From positions 104,493 to 168,492 of the forward strand of contig SBGX01000032.1 in NCBI GenBank assembly GCA_006226425.1: 64,000 nucleotides of DNA, given 5' to 3'. Source of the stretch: Bacteroidota bacterium (GTDB lineage Bacteria > Bacteroidota > Bacteroidia > Flavobacteriales_D > Crocinitomicaceae). Shown here in pieces: positions 37,036 through 45,660 of this stretch (positions within the stretch are counted from its first letter, which is position 1; each line of letters starts with the position of its first letter). The notes under the pieces are model-generated. The model had not been told where the DNA came from, did no database searches, and saw only the letters and a program-made list of their open reading frames with translations. Both the position numbers and the translations under genes were made by a program.

Positions 37036-38787
37036 TTATTGTAGGGATTCCAAATTCATTTGGACTGGTAAGCGACAAACAACAAGTGTTCCGGAGGGAC
37101 CGGATTCGATTTCAAAATGTCCCTGGATGTCTTCGCAACGCTTCTTCATGTTATGGATTCCGTTTCCGAAAGAAATTTCCTTCAGGTCGAATCCCTTGCC
37201 GTTATCACTAAGTCGCAGTTCGAGTGAATCTCCGATTGAGCGAAAGGAAAGTTTAATTTCACTTGCCCCGGCATATTTGATCGTATTTTGGATGAATTCC
37301 TGCACAATGCGGAAAATATTGAGCAATTGGAGCCCATTCAAAACGAGTTCTTCTTCGACTTCATTGTCAATATCAACGTAGAGGTTTTCAGGCAGGACCG
37401 ATCTAAGCTCTGTGATACGGACCATCAATTGCTCAACGGAGCCTTCTTCATGGTTCATGGCCCAAATAGTGTCCCTCAGGTCCTTCATCGTTTGCCGGCC
37501 AAAGTGAGACAAGTCGGCTATTTTCTCCAGTTTTTTCTCTGAATCAGGCAGGTATCCCAGGTTGTCTAGCGAGCTGATGAGGAAAGTGAGGTGCGAACCA
37601 ATGTTGTCGTGTAGTTCCCGCGAGATTCGTATTTTCTCATTGGCAAATTCCTTTTCCAAACGAGCTGTTTCCAATTGTTTTTTTAACTCTAGTTCTTTGA
37701 GCTCATTTTCTCGTTTGCTGCGCTGATATCGGAAGAGGAAAAAGGAAGTAATGATCAGTACGATCAAGGCACCGACAGCCACAGTGATCCACTTTTGGCG
37801 CGCTTCAAGTTTGCTTTTCTGTTCTGCCAGTTCGAGTTTTGTATGCTCCGTGTCGAATTCAACCTGAAGGGCAGCAAGTTGTTCCTGAACATTACTGTTG
37901 AGGACACTATCTTCCAGTTGCTTGTTCATTTTGAAGTACTTCAGGGCATTTTGATAATCCCCTTTTTCCTGATAGAGCAGGGCGAGTCTTTTTGTGTCGT
38001 ACCGCAAAAGGAAATCGTATTCACATTCCCTGGCTAAGCGAAGGCTTTTCTCATAATAATAAATGGAGCTATCTATTTGCGGAATTTCAAAGAAGATATC
38101 TCCCCGATACGCCCAGTTGTCCGCTTTCCCGACAGGATCATCAAATTTGAATCGAATCGCGTCAGATTCATTCATGTATTTGAAGGCGAGCTTAAATTGT
38201 TTCCGTCGGGCGTATTCTTCGGCCAGGTTGTTCAGGCAAAAAGGGATGGCAATACTGTCATCTTTACGCGTAACGGCCAGCGATTTTTTGAAGTAGTATA
38301 GGGCACTGTCTGAATTGATGCTTCGAATAGTTTCTCCGTAGTTGTTGTAAACGGCGTGAAGGTTCCCTGTCAAACGATGCTTTTTGTACAGCGTGACGGC
38401 TTTTCGGAAATAATCAACTCCTTTGTTAACATCAATGTACCGGATTCGAAAGCCAATATCAGCATAGGCGGTCGCTAATTTTTGATATTCCTTTTCCCGT
38501 TCATAAATATTTGCTGCTTCGATAAAGGTTTTTACTCCTTCGTCGTAATTTGCCTGAAGGCAGTATACTGCGGCTAAGAGGTGCAAAGCATCGGCCTCAC
38601 CGATGGAATATCCTATTTTTCTGGCCGATTCAATGTTCTTTTGAAAAAGTTCCTTTGCCTCGGCAAGATTGTTCGATACATAGATGTAATCCAGCTGATT
38701 AATGGAATCAATAACCTTTTTTTCCTGTCCAAGAAGTCCGGTTTGGAAAATCAAGAAGAATATCAAGAATACTCCCCAGTGTTTCAT
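37036..38787 (-). CDS. TPR-containing sensor histidine kinase (HisKA_3, NarX/DesK type)
   Basis: A 583-residue protein with a signal peptide (residues about 1-20) and a periplasmic TPR array to about residue 330. A transmembrane helix lies near 335-355, then a coiled coil. The HisKA_3 dimerisation domain contains the phospho-accepting histidine in SRELHDNIGSHL, and a HATPase domain follows (QEFIQNTIKYAG, LSDNGKGFDL). Kinases of this type usually signal to NarL/LuxR regulators, but none is encoded next to it. It lies 4 nt downstream of a LapA-like gene and may belong to a DtxR-LapA-kinase operon. Confidence 0.92.
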   Translation of the reverse strand: MKHWGVFLIFFLIFQTGLLGQEKKVIDSINQLDYIYVSNNLAEAKELFQKNIESARKIGYSIGEADALHLLAAVYCLQANYDEGVKTFIEAANIYEREKEYQKLATAYADIGFRIRYIDVNKGVDYFRKAVTLYKKHRLTGNLHAVYNNYGETIRSINSDSALYYFKKSLAVTRKDDSIAIPFCLNNLAEEYARRKQFKLAFKYMNESDAIRFKFDDPVGKADNWAYRGDIFFEIPQIDSSIYYYEKSLRLARECEYDFLLRYDTKRLALLYQEKGDYQNALKYFKMNKQLEDSVLNSNVQEQLAALQVEFDTEHTKLELAEQKSKLEARQKWITVAVGALIVLIITSFFLFRYQRSKRENELKELELKKQLETARLEKEFANEKIRISRELHDNIGSHLTFLISSLDNLGYLPDSEKKLEKIADLSHFGRQTMKDLRDTIWAMNHEEGSVEQLMVRITELRSVLPENLYVDIDNEVEEELVLNGLQLLNIFRIVQEFIQNTIKYAGASEIKLSFRSIGDSLELRLSDNGKGFDLKEISFGNGIHNMKKRCEDIQGHFEIESGPSGTLVVCRLPVQMNLESLQ

Positions 38788-38791
38788 TGAT

Positions 38792-39076
38792 TTATGATCG
38801 GCTTTTGAGGTCTTTAAGCTCTTGCTTCAGACGGTTTATCTCTACTTGCTTGACCTTATGTTTGCGGTAATCAAACAAAGAAGAACACAGGTAACCTGCT
38901 ACGAGACAGATAAAAATAAGTAGGGTGAGCGAAATTCTGATTTGAAAAAACAGAAAATCGACTTCCACCTGCTGCCAGTTATAGAAAGCAAAAATTGCGG
39001 TGAAGATGACCAGAATTGCACTGATGATCAGTTTTATTTTTTTCCAGGTGGACAAGGAAGCCCAAAACTCTTTCAT
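38792..39076 (-). CDS. LapA-domain (DUF1049-like) small membrane protein
   Basis: A 94-residue inner-membrane protein with two hydrophobic segments at about residues 14-32 and 44-66. They are joined by a short link (NWQQVEVDFLFFQIRIS) and followed by a basic coiled-coil tail of lysine, glutamate and leucine. This is the pattern of the LapA/YciS domain, whose Escherichia coli member works with LapB in controlling lipopolysaccharide synthesis. A similar role here is only an inference. It is 31 nt after the DtxR-family gene and 4 nt before the sensor kinase gene. Confidence 0.75.
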   Translation of the reverse strand: MKEFWASLSTWKKIKLIISAILVIFTAIFAFYNWQQVEVDFLFFQIRISLTLLIFICLVAGYLCSSLFDYRKHKVKQVEINRLKQELKDLKSRS

Positions 39077-39107
39077 GGCTTAAATATCAAGTAAATCTTG
39101 AGTAATA

Positions 39108-39779
39108 TTAGTCTTTTTTGTTCAATACGACAAACACATTGTCCGAAAATAATTTACTGACTCGGATGCTTTTTCCGGCCACTTGGATTTCCATGGATTG
39201 ATCAAATTCAAGACGGGAAACAACGTGTATGATTTTATTGATTCCAATTCCAAGATCCTGGAGATAACTGAGAAAGGCCGCTGAATTATCTTTGACGGCA
39301 ACCATTTTGTAGGTTTTTCCTACTTCGGCACGAGAAAGCAATTCCTTTTTGATTCGCTTGATTTTTCCTGTTTTATCAGGGATGGGGTCTCCGTGTGGAT
39401 CTGTATCGGGATGCTCCAAAAATTTATCCAGTTTTTCAACCAGTTTAGGGGATTGAATGTGTTCCAGCTGTTCTGCTACTTCATGAACTTCATCCCAGGT
39501 AAAGTCCAGTTTTTCATACAGAAAGGTTTCCCAGAGTCGGTGTTTTCGGACGATTTGCATCGCGTAGTCCTGTCCACTTTTCGTTAGGTGAATCTTTCCG
39601 TATTTTTCGTAGTCGATCAGGTTTTTGTCACGAAGTTTTTTCAGCATCACATGTACCGAGGATGGCTTGACAGACAATCTGCCAGCTAGTTCATTCGTGC
39701 CAATTCCCTCCTCTGACTCGAATTCTAGTTTGTGACCCAAAATTTGCTTGAGATAATTCTCTTCCGTGATGCTTAGCAT
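39108..39779 (-). CDS. DtxR/MntR family metal-dependent transcriptional regulator
   Basis: A 223-residue regulator. The N-terminal winged helix (EENYLKQI, TNELAGRLSVKPSSVHVMLKKL in parts) is followed by the metal-binding dimerisation domain (HRLWETFLYEKLDF, EVAEQLEHI, HPDTDPHGDPIP). A C-terminal FeoA/SH3-like domain covers about residues 150-220. Members sense Fe(II) or Mn(II) and repress or activate uptake genes; which metal cannot be told. A TATTTTTG -7 element ends just 4 nt before the ATG. It is divergent from the DUF58 gene and may control that promoter or its own. Confidence 0.92.
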   Translation of the reverse strand: MLSITEENYLKQILGHKLEFESEEGIGTNELAGRLSVKPSSVHVMLKKLRDKNLIDYEKYGKIHLTKSGQDYAMQIVRKHRLWETFLYEKLDFTWDEVHEVAEQLEHIQSPKLVEKLDKFLEHPDTDPHGDPIPDKTGKIKRIKKELLSRAEVGKTYKMVAVKDNSAAFLSYLQDLGIGINKIIHVVSRLEFDQSMEIQVAGKSIRVSKLFSDNVFVVLNKKD

Positions 39780-39783
39780 AGCT

Positions 39784-39791
39784 CAAAAATA
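39784..39791 (-). promoter_or_regulatory. Candidate -7 promoter element for the DtxR-family gene
   Basis: On the minus strand this is TATTTTTG, a full TAnnTTTG match, ending 4 nt before the ATG at 39779. No -33 element is seen. The position implies a leaderless transcript. Confidence 0.45.
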
Positions 39792-39850
39792 GTGATTATT
39801 CCCAGAAAATGATTTGTCGAATTGCGTGTGATGCATCTATCCAAAATTCG

Positions 39851-39858
39851 TATCTTCG
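39851..39858 (+). promoter_or_regulatory. Candidate -7 promoter element for the DUF58 gene
   Basis: TATCTTCG fits the TAnnTTCG variant and ends 4 nt before the ATG at 39863. It lies inside the longer possible frame that starts at 39809, which argues for the later start. Confidence 0.45.
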
Positions 39859-39862
39859 GGCT

Positions 39863-40783
39863 ATGAATCCTTCCATTGATCCACAGCAATTAGCCAATTT
39901 CGGAAACCTCGAATTACTGGCGCGTCAAGTGGTAGAAGGATTTATTACAGGTTTACACAAAAGTCCCTTTCATGGCTTTTCAGTGGAGTTTGCGGAGCAT
40001 CGCCTTTACAATAAGGGAGAATCGACCCGTCATATAGACTGGAAACTGTTTGCCCGAACTGAAAAGCTGTTTACGAAGAAATACGAGGAAGAAACAAATT
40101 TGAGGTGTCAGATTGTGTTGGATTGTTCCGGTTCGATGTCATTTCAACCAGCGGGCAACATGTCCAAATTGCACTATGCGGTTTATGCTGCGGCTTCCCT
40201 TGTGGAAATGTTGAAGCGACAGCGTGATGCGGTGGGATTATCCCTCTTTACTGATCAATTGAATTTGCATACCTCAGCACGTTCGTCCATGGCTCATCAT
40301 CGTTATTTGTATAGCGAAATGGACAAGTTGTTAGGGCCTTATCAAAGTGATCAGGCGGCAAAAACGGATGCGATTCCGGTACTCCATGAGGTGGCAGAAT
40401 TGTGTCATCGAAGAAGTATGGTGCTGATCTTTACGGATTTATTGGACGATCCCAAAAAAGAAGACGATTTTTTCAATGCCTTGCAGCATTTGAAACACAA
40501 CAAGCACGAGGTGGTTGTTTTCCACGTGATAGATAAACGAACGGAGTTGGACTTTGAACTGGAAAACCGTCCTTATACGCTGGTGGATATGGAAAGCGGA
40601 GAACGTTTGAAGTTGAATCCCTCAGCCTTGAAAGAGAAGTATAAAGAGCTCGTTCAGGGATATTTTTCGAGTTTAAAAATGCGCTGTACGGAACAAGGGA
40701 TCGATTATGTGTTTGCGGATATTGCACGAGGCTATGATCAGGTATTGTTGGAATATTTGATCAAACGCCAAAAGATGATATAA
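39863..40783 (+). CDS. DUF58 / von Willebrand factor A-like protein
   Basis: A 306-residue protein if started at ATG 39863; an upstream in-frame ATG at 39809 adds 18 residues of unconserved sequence ahead of a -7 promoter element. The DUF58 core (YNKGESTRHIDWKLFARTEKLF) is followed by a vWA fold with an intact metal-ion-dependent adhesion site, DCSGSMSF. DUF58 proteins normally work with MoxR ATPases. The only MoxR gene in the window is 38 kb away at 803. A threonine aldolase gene follows 18 nt downstream. Confidence 0.9.
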   Translation: MNPSIDPQQLANFGNLELLARQVVEGFITGLHKSPFHGFSVEFAEHRLYNKGESTRHIDWKLFARTEKLFTKKYEEETNLRCQIVLDCSGSMSFQPAGNMSKLHYAVYAAASLVEMLKRQRDAVGLSLFTDQLNLHTSARSSMAHHRYLYSEMDKLLGPYQSDQAAKTDAIPVLHEVAELCHRRSMVLIFTDLLDDPKKEDDFFNALQHLKHNKHEVVVFHVIDKRTELDFELENRPYTLVDMESGERLKLNPSALKEKYKELVQGYFSSLKMRCTEQGIDYVFADIARGYDQVLLEYLIKRQKMI

Positions 40784-40801
40784 AAATCGAAATCAGGAAA
40801 T

Positions 40802-41818
40802 ATGATTGATTTGAGAAGTGATACGGTGACCAAACCGACTCAGGGTATGAAGGAGGCGATGTTTGCAGCTGAAGTTGGTGATGATGTGTTTGAGGCAGAT
40901 CCTACGGTGAATGCCTTGCAGGAAAAAGCAGCCAAACTGTTTGGAAAGGAAGCGGCTTTGTTCTGTTCATCAGGAACACAAACCAATCAAATAGCGATCA
41001 ATATCCATGTCAGTCCAGGAGGAGAAGTGATTTGCCATGAAGATAGCCATGTTTACAAATATGAAGGGGGAGGGATTGCGCGAAACTCAGGGGCTTCGGT
41101 CCGCTTACTTCGAGGAAATAGAGGGAGGATCTCTGCTGAGGAGGTACGGGACTGGATCAATCCGGATGATGTGCACTTGCCAGTTACTCAACTGGTCAGC
41201 GTGGAGGATACTTCTAACCGGGGAGGAGGGGCAATCTATGATTATGAGGAGATTCGTCGTCTGAGACAATTGTGTAATGAACAAGGACTTCCGCTTCACC
41301 TGGATGGAGCCAGAGTGTTTAATTCGCTGGTTGAAACGGGGATGGATTTGAAAGAATATGCCAGCGCATTTGATTCCATTTCGATTTGTCTTTCGAAAGG
41401 CCTGGGGGCTCCCGTGGGATCATTATTATTGGGAAATACAAACTTTATCAAACAGGCACGTCGCGTAAGGAAAGTACTTGGAGGAGGAATGAGACAGGCC
41501 GGTTTTTTAGCCGCTGCGGGAATTTATGCCCTCGATCATCATGTCGAGAGATTGAAAAAGGATCATGAACATGCCCGGGAACTGGAAAGATGTTTGCAAG
41601 ACCTCGATTGGGTCGCGTCCGTTATCCCGGTGGAAAGTAATATCGTTGTACCAGTCCTGAAGACACCGGCAGATCGGGATCGTATTATAACTGATCTTCA
41701 AAGTCAGGGCGTTTTATGTGTGGCTTTTGGACCCGGAATGATTCGTTTTGTGACCCATTTAGATGTCAGTTCAGAAGACATTGACCAGGTAGTATCATGT
41801 TTAAAAAAGATCAAATAG
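40802..41818 (+). CDS. ltaE: Low-specificity L-threonine aldolase
   Basis: This 338-residue PLP enzyme of fold type I cleaves L-threonine or allo-threonine to glycine and acetaldehyde. The N-terminus IDLRSDTVTKPT and the active-site lysine in SICLSKGLGAPVGS (near residue 199) are typical, as is LHLDGARVFN near residue 162. Length is normal. It follows the DUF58 gene by 18 nt and overlaps the next lipoprotein gene by 22 nt. Together with kbl at 2769 it gives two different enzymes that make glycine from threonine-derived carbon in this window. Confidence 0.94.
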   Translation: MIDLRSDTVTKPTQGMKEAMFAAEVGDDVFEADPTVNALQEKAAKLFGKEAALFCSSGTQTNQIAINIHVSPGGEVICHEDSHVYKYEGGGIARNSGASVRLLRGNRGRISAEEVRDWINPDDVHLPVTQLVSVEDTSNRGGGAIYDYEEIRRLRQLCNEQGLPLHLDGARVFNSLVETGMDLKEYASAFDSISICLSKGLGAPVGSLLLGNTNFIKQARRVRKVLGGGMRQAGFLAAAGIYALDHHVERLKKDHEHARELERCLQDLDWVASVIPVESNIVVPVLKTPADRDRIITDLQSQGVLCVAFGPGMIRFVTHLDVSSEDIDQVVSCLKKIK

Positions 41819-42450
41819 TCGTTCTGACACTGGGGATTTTATTTTTATTATCCTGCACATCTCCGCAAGAGCAGGCCGTTGATCTGGATGAAATTAATCA
41901 GGGCTCTGGAACTTATGAGGAAGGTCGCAATGAGAAACCGACGACTTCGAATAATGGAGGAAGTGACAGTCTGGGAAAATATGTGTTGGGTTTGACAAAA
42001 ATATTGGGTGACTCGGTCCGGGTTTCGCTTTCTGATCGTAGGTATTTCCCGGATCGCTTTGAATTTAAGGAACGGGAGAAGTACCTCCTTAATCTACCTT
42101 CAGGAGATAGTGTTTTGTTCGCAAGGTGGTCATTTGAGGATTCGCTACGTTCGCAAAGTGCCTTTTTTAATTGGCTCGATTTTGCCGGGGATCAGGGAGA
42201 GGAGGTGTTGCCAGGAGGTAAGATCATTTCTAGAAAAAAAGGATTGTTGTTCGTGCAGGGAGGCGAAGAGCTATTTTATCTGGAGTTTGGAGAGCGACTG
42301 GATTGGAAAAGTTTGTTGGGAGCATGGGATCAGGAGCGAGAATCGAGGGCGTACGAGTTCATAGCGTATCAGCAGAAAAGACGGAACGCCCTCTGGAAAA
42401 AGCGGGATGAATCAGGAGATTACATTCCGCTGCTGAAATTAAATCCGTAA
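41797..42450 (+). CDS. Uncharacterised lipoprotein
   Basis: A 217-residue protein with a lipoprotein signal peptide (lipobox LLSC, cysteine at residue 20). A low-complexity polar linker follows to about residue 56 (Gly, Glu, Ser, Asn and Thr rich, including TTSNNGGSD), then a soluble domain rich in charged and aromatic residues. No family is recognised. The ATG lies 22 nt inside the threonine aldolase gene, so translation is probably coupled. The stop codon overlaps a TAACTTTG promoter-like element for the next gene. Confidence 0.72.
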   Translation: MFKKDQIVVLTLGILFLLSCTSPQEQAVDLDEINQGSGTYEEGRNEKPTTSNNGGSDSLGKYVLGLTKILGDSVRVSLSDRRYFPDRFEFKEREKYLLNLPSGDSVLFARWSFEDSLRSQSAFFNWLDFAGDQGEEVLPGGKIISRKKGLLFVQGGEELFYLEFGERLDWKSLLGAWDQERESRAYEFIAYQQKRRNALWKKRDESGDYIPLLKLNP

Positions 42451-42455
42451 CTTTG
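42448..42455 (+). promoter_or_regulatory. Candidate -7 promoter element for the recF operon
   Basis: TAACTTTG matches TAnnTTTG exactly and ends 19 nt before the ATG at 42475. It overlaps the stop codon of the upstream lipoprotein gene. No clear -33 element is visible. Confidence 0.45.
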
Positions 42456-42474
42456 AATAAAGCGGGAAGAAGTG

Positions 42475-42813
42475 ATGAAAGTAGTTCAAAGATCATTCTT
42501 ATTTATCAGGGCAAAACAGCCTTTTTGGAATTGGGCCAGGGAGTGTGATCCCGATTTGATGGAGTTTGCTCCCGAAGAAACCGAAGGGAGTGTTTATCTG
42601 GTTGAAGAGGATTTTTTTGAGCTTGATCCGATCCTGAAAAAGAGTTTTAAGATGATTTTGGAGACAGAATTGTCAGCCGTGACTGATGATCACAACGAAT
42701 GGCCGGAAAAGTTGACATTCGAGTTATTCGAGAGTTGGTTTTCCTGTGAGTATGGAAATAGTACCTACGACCTGGAGAAGGGTGGAATAGGAACGTATGA
42801 GGTGGAACTATGA
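42475..42813 (+). CDS. Uncharacterised 112-residue acidic protein upstream of recF
   Basis: Start at ATG 42475; a GTG one codon earlier is possible. The protein is small and acidic, with several tryptophans (FWNWAREC, ESWFSCEYG) and no signal peptide or membrane segment, so it is probably cytoplasmic. I recognise no domain. Its stop overlaps the recF start as ATGA, which ties its translation to recF. Such a fixed overlap with recF and the DUF721 gene suggests a link to replication or repair, but this is only an inference from context. Confidence 0.65.
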   Translation: MKVVQRSFLFIRAKQPFWNWARECDPDLMEFAPEETEGSVYLVEEDFFELDPILKKSFKMILETELSAVTDDHNEWPEKLTFELFESWFSCEYGNSTYDLEKGGIGTYEVEL

Positions 42814-43922
42814 ATCTGAAGAAACTTTCCCTGCTAAATTTTAAGAATTACCAACAGCTCGAGGTAGAACTTCATTCGGGACTAAATTGCTTTGTCGGAA
42901 AGAACGGTTCTGGAAAAACGAACATCCTGGATGCGGTCTATTACCTCTGTATGTGTAAATCATATTTGAATCCGGTAGATCGCCAGAATATTCACTTCGG
43001 AGAGGCCTTTTTTATGATTCAGGGAACCTGGGAGCATCAGGAAAAGGAAGAAGAGGTTTATTGTGGAGTGAAGCTTGGACACAAGAAAGTAGTCAAAAAG
43101 AACAAAGTAGAATACGAGAAATTATCTGATCATATCGGTCAGTTTCCCTGCGTGATGATTTCGCCTTACGACCGGGATTTGATTGCCGAAGGAAGTGCTG
43201 TGCGTCGAAAGTGGATTGATGGGATTATTTCCCAATCGGACCGGGAGTACCTGTCCAATCTGATTACTTATACGAAAGTTCTGGAAAGAAGGAATATGTT
43301 GCTCAAGCGATTTTATGAAAATGGATTGTTTGAGCAGGAATCCATCGCTGTTTGGGATGAACAGTTGATTGCCTTGGGAAAAGAGATTCATCGCGTACGA
43401 ACGGATTTTATGAAAGCCTTTGTTCCCGTTTTCCAGAAGTATTACGAATTTATAGGTGGTACGGAGGAAATTGTTTCCGTGGAATATCGGTCACAGTTGA
43501 ATGAGGGAGATTTTGCGGAGCAATTGGAACTCCATCGCAGAAAAGATGCACAAAGTCAGCATTCCACCTGTGGGATTCATAAAGATGATTTGTTATTTAC
43601 AATTCAGGGGAATCCGATCAAAAAGTTTGGTTCACAGGGTCAACAGAAGTCGTTTATCATTGCACTTCGCCTGGCACAGTTTGAGTGGTTGACAGAACAA
43701 CTCCAAAAGAAACCCCTCTTAATGCTGGATGATATCTTTGACAAGCTGGATGCGGGACGGGTAGAACGTTTGGTCAAACTGGTTTCGGATCATACCTTTG
43801 AACAGGTATTGATCACCGATACGGATCAGGATCGCATTGAGCAGTTGTTTGTGGATACAGACATTAACTATCAGGTCATCCGGGTGGATGAGTTAGAACA
43901 AAGTCCGGTAAGCTATGAATGA
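42810..43922 (+). CDS. recF: DNA replication/repair protein RecF
   Basis: This 370-residue SMC-like ATPase helps load RecA at gaps with RecO and RecR. It begins with KKLSLLNFKNYQ, then Walker A GKNGSGKTN (about residues 30-38), then the RecF stretch GSAVRRKWIDGIIS. The ABC signature is KFGSQGQQKSFIIALRLAQF, and Walker B with the D-loop is LLMLDDIFDKLD. The length is normal. It overlaps the upstream gene by ATGA and the downstream DUF721 gene by 8 nt. dnaA, dnaN and gyrB are not nearby. Confidence 0.96.
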   Translation: MNLKKLSLLNFKNYQQLEVELHSGLNCFVGKNGSGKTNILDAVYYLCMCKSYLNPVDRQNIHFGEAFFMIQGTWEHQEKEEEVYCGVKLGHKKVVKKNKVEYEKLSDHIGQFPCVMISPYDRDLIAEGSAVRRKWIDGIISQSDREYLSNLITYTKVLERRNMLLKRFYENGLFEQESIAVWDEQLIALGKEIHRVRTDFMKAFVPVFQKYYEFIGGTEEIVSVEYRSQLNEGDFAEQLELHRRKDAQSQHSTCGIHKDDLLFTIQGNPIKKFGSQGQQKSFIIALRLAQFEWLTEQLQKKPLLMLDDIFDKLDAGRVERLVKLVSDHTFEQVLITDTDQDRIEQLFVDTDINYQVIRVDELEQSPVSYE

Positions 43923-44217
43923 TCGCAAGAGAGAACAGGAAGAACGTAGCCTGGGAGATGTAATTACCCGGATCATGAAGGCTTATCAGTTGGACGATAA
44001 GATGATTGAAATGGATGTGCTGGCCCGATGGGAAGAACTGATGGGAAGAGCGGTGGCCGTGCGTACCAAGAAGATAAGTATTCGAAATGGAGTGCTTCAC
44101 CTCGAACTGGATTCTTCAGTCATGCGTGAAGAATTGATGTACGGGAAATCAATAATCATTCAACGAATCAACGAAACGGCCGGAAAAGAACTGATTCGGG
44201 ACGTTTGGTTTTCATAA
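43915..44217 (+). CDS. DUF721 / DciA-like protein
   Basis: A 100-residue protein with the DUF721 core (LARWEELMGRAVAVRTKKIS, GVLHLELDSSVMREEL). DUF721 proteins include DciA, the loader or activator of the replicative helicase DnaB in most bacteria, so a replication role is plausible. It overlaps the recF stop by 8 nt. It is shorter than many DciA proteins, containing the KH-like core only. It converges with the sugar transferase gene with 4 nt between stop codons and no terminator. Confidence 0.82.
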   Translation: MNDRKREQEERSLGDVITRIMKAYQLDDKMIEMDVLARWEELMGRAVAVRTKKISIRNGVLHLELDSSVMREELMYGKSIIIQRINETAGKELIRDVWFS

Positions 44218-44221
44218 AAAG

Positions 44222-45613
44222 CTAGTAGGCTTTTTCTTCCCCTTTAAAAATATTCCAGAAAGTCAGGAAGATAATTTTCAGATCGAGCAGGAAAAACCAG
44301 TTTTCAAGGTACCACACATCGTGTTCTACCCGGTTGATCATTTCAATATTTTCTTTGGTCTCACCACGGTATCCGTTTACCTGAGCCCAACCTGTAATTC
44401 CCGGTTTGACCAATTGTCGAACCATGTAACCATCAATGATTTTGCTATACTCAATATTGTGCTTCAACATGTGAGGTCGAGGTCCTACTACAGACATGTC
44501 TCCAATTAAAACATTCCAAAACTGAGGGAATTCGTCCAGACTCGTTTTTCGCAAAAAGCGCCCGATTCCGGTAATTCTCGTGTCATTTTTCGTTGCCTGC
44601 AATTCATCCGATTTTTTGTTGACATACATACTTCGGAATTTGTAGCAATCAAATTCTTTTTTGTCTTTCCCGAGCCGTTTCTGCTTAAAGAAAACAGGTC
44701 CAGGTGAAGATATTTTGATCAAAATAGCGATGATCGGGAAGAGCCAGGAACAAACGAGTAGTAAGACCAGAGCACTGAAAGTAATATCGAAAATTCGCTT
44801 CACATTCCTCCAGTGAGGCTCTTCTAAAGGCTCTTTACGAATGGAGATCACCGGAATGTTTCCGAAGTTCTTGACTACGTAGCGGTTGTAATACAGGTGA
44901 TAAAAATCGGGAATGATTCGCATCCGGACACCGGCCTGATTTACCTTGTTATCGTATTCGCTAATTTCCTCTTCATCGATGTTTGGGATGGCCACAATCA
45001 CTTCATGGATGTTGTGACTTTCAATCACTTCCAACAACTGATTCGTTTTTCCAAGCACCCGAATGTCGTCATTTTTAATATCTAGTTCATCGTCCAAAAA
45101 TCCAACGACCGTGTATCCAAAGTGATTGTTGTTTTGAACCAGGTGATAGAATCTCATGGCAGCCTTTCCGTGTCCAAGGATCAACACCCGCTTAATATTC
45201 AAACCATTTCTTCGCAGATAAAGCAACAGGTACTTCATCACGAACTTCTCGATTGGAAGAATCAGCAGAAGTAACGAAATGTAGATTGTCACGAACTTTG
45301 GTCCATAGAGACTACTATCTACGAAAAAGAGTAAAAAGATGATCGTAATTGCCAGAACGGCAACACTGATGAAAGTCTTAAAGATTTCATTGGCCAGACC
45401 CTTTTTACTGCGCGAATCGTTGTAGAGATCATTGGCTTTGACAATGAAATACCAGGAAACGATTTGATACAGGATGAAGGAATATTCAGCCGGTTTGATA
45501 TAACTTAAATCGAAATGATTTACATATAGTACACTCAAAAAGAGAGACAATGCAATCACCACCATGTCAGCGATCAGGCGGAAAATGTAAATTCTATTAT
45601 TATAGAACTGCAT
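44222..45613 (-). CDS. Undecaprenyl-phosphate sugar phosphotransferase (WcaJ/WbaP-like)
   Basis: A 463-residue polyisoprenyl-phosphate hexose-1-phosphate transferase. Four or five transmembrane helices fill residues about 1-140, followed by a CoA-binding-like domain (VLILGHGKAAMRFYHL). The catalytic C-terminal domain contains ISSPGPVFFKQKRLGKDKKE, YKFRSM and TSLDEFPQFWNVLIGDM with the Asp-Glu pair, then SVVGPRPHM. It starts synthesis of exopolysaccharide or O-antigen repeat units on the lipid carrier. A TACTTTCG -7 element lies 23 nt before the ATG (45637-45644, minus strand). No other glycan genes adjoin it. Confidence 0.93.
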   Translation of the reverse strand: MQFYNNRIYIFRLIADMVVIALSLFLSVLYVNHFDLSYIKPAEYSFILYQIVSWYFIVKANDLYNDSRSKKGLANEIFKTFISVAVLAITIIFLLFFVDSSLYGPKFVTIYISLLLLILPIEKFVMKYLLLYLRRNGLNIKRVLILGHGKAAMRFYHLVQNNNHFGYTVVGFLDDELDIKNDDIRVLGKTNQLLEVIESHNIHEVIVAIPNIDEEEISEYDNKVNQAGVRMRIIPDFYHLYYNRYVVKNFGNIPVISIRKEPLEEPHWRNVKRIFDITFSALVLLLVCSWLFPIIAILIKISSPGPVFFKQKRLGKDKKEFDCYKFRSMYVNKKSDELQATKNDTRITGIGRFLRKTSLDEFPQFWNVLIGDMSVVGPRPHMLKHNIEYSKIIDGYMVRQLVKPGITGWAQVNGYRGETKENIEMINRVEHDVWYLENWFFLLDLKIIFLTFWNIFKGEEKAY

Positions 45614-45660
45614 ATGTTTTGAGCTTAAGCGTACTCCGAAAGTAAAATCGAATTCTAAAA

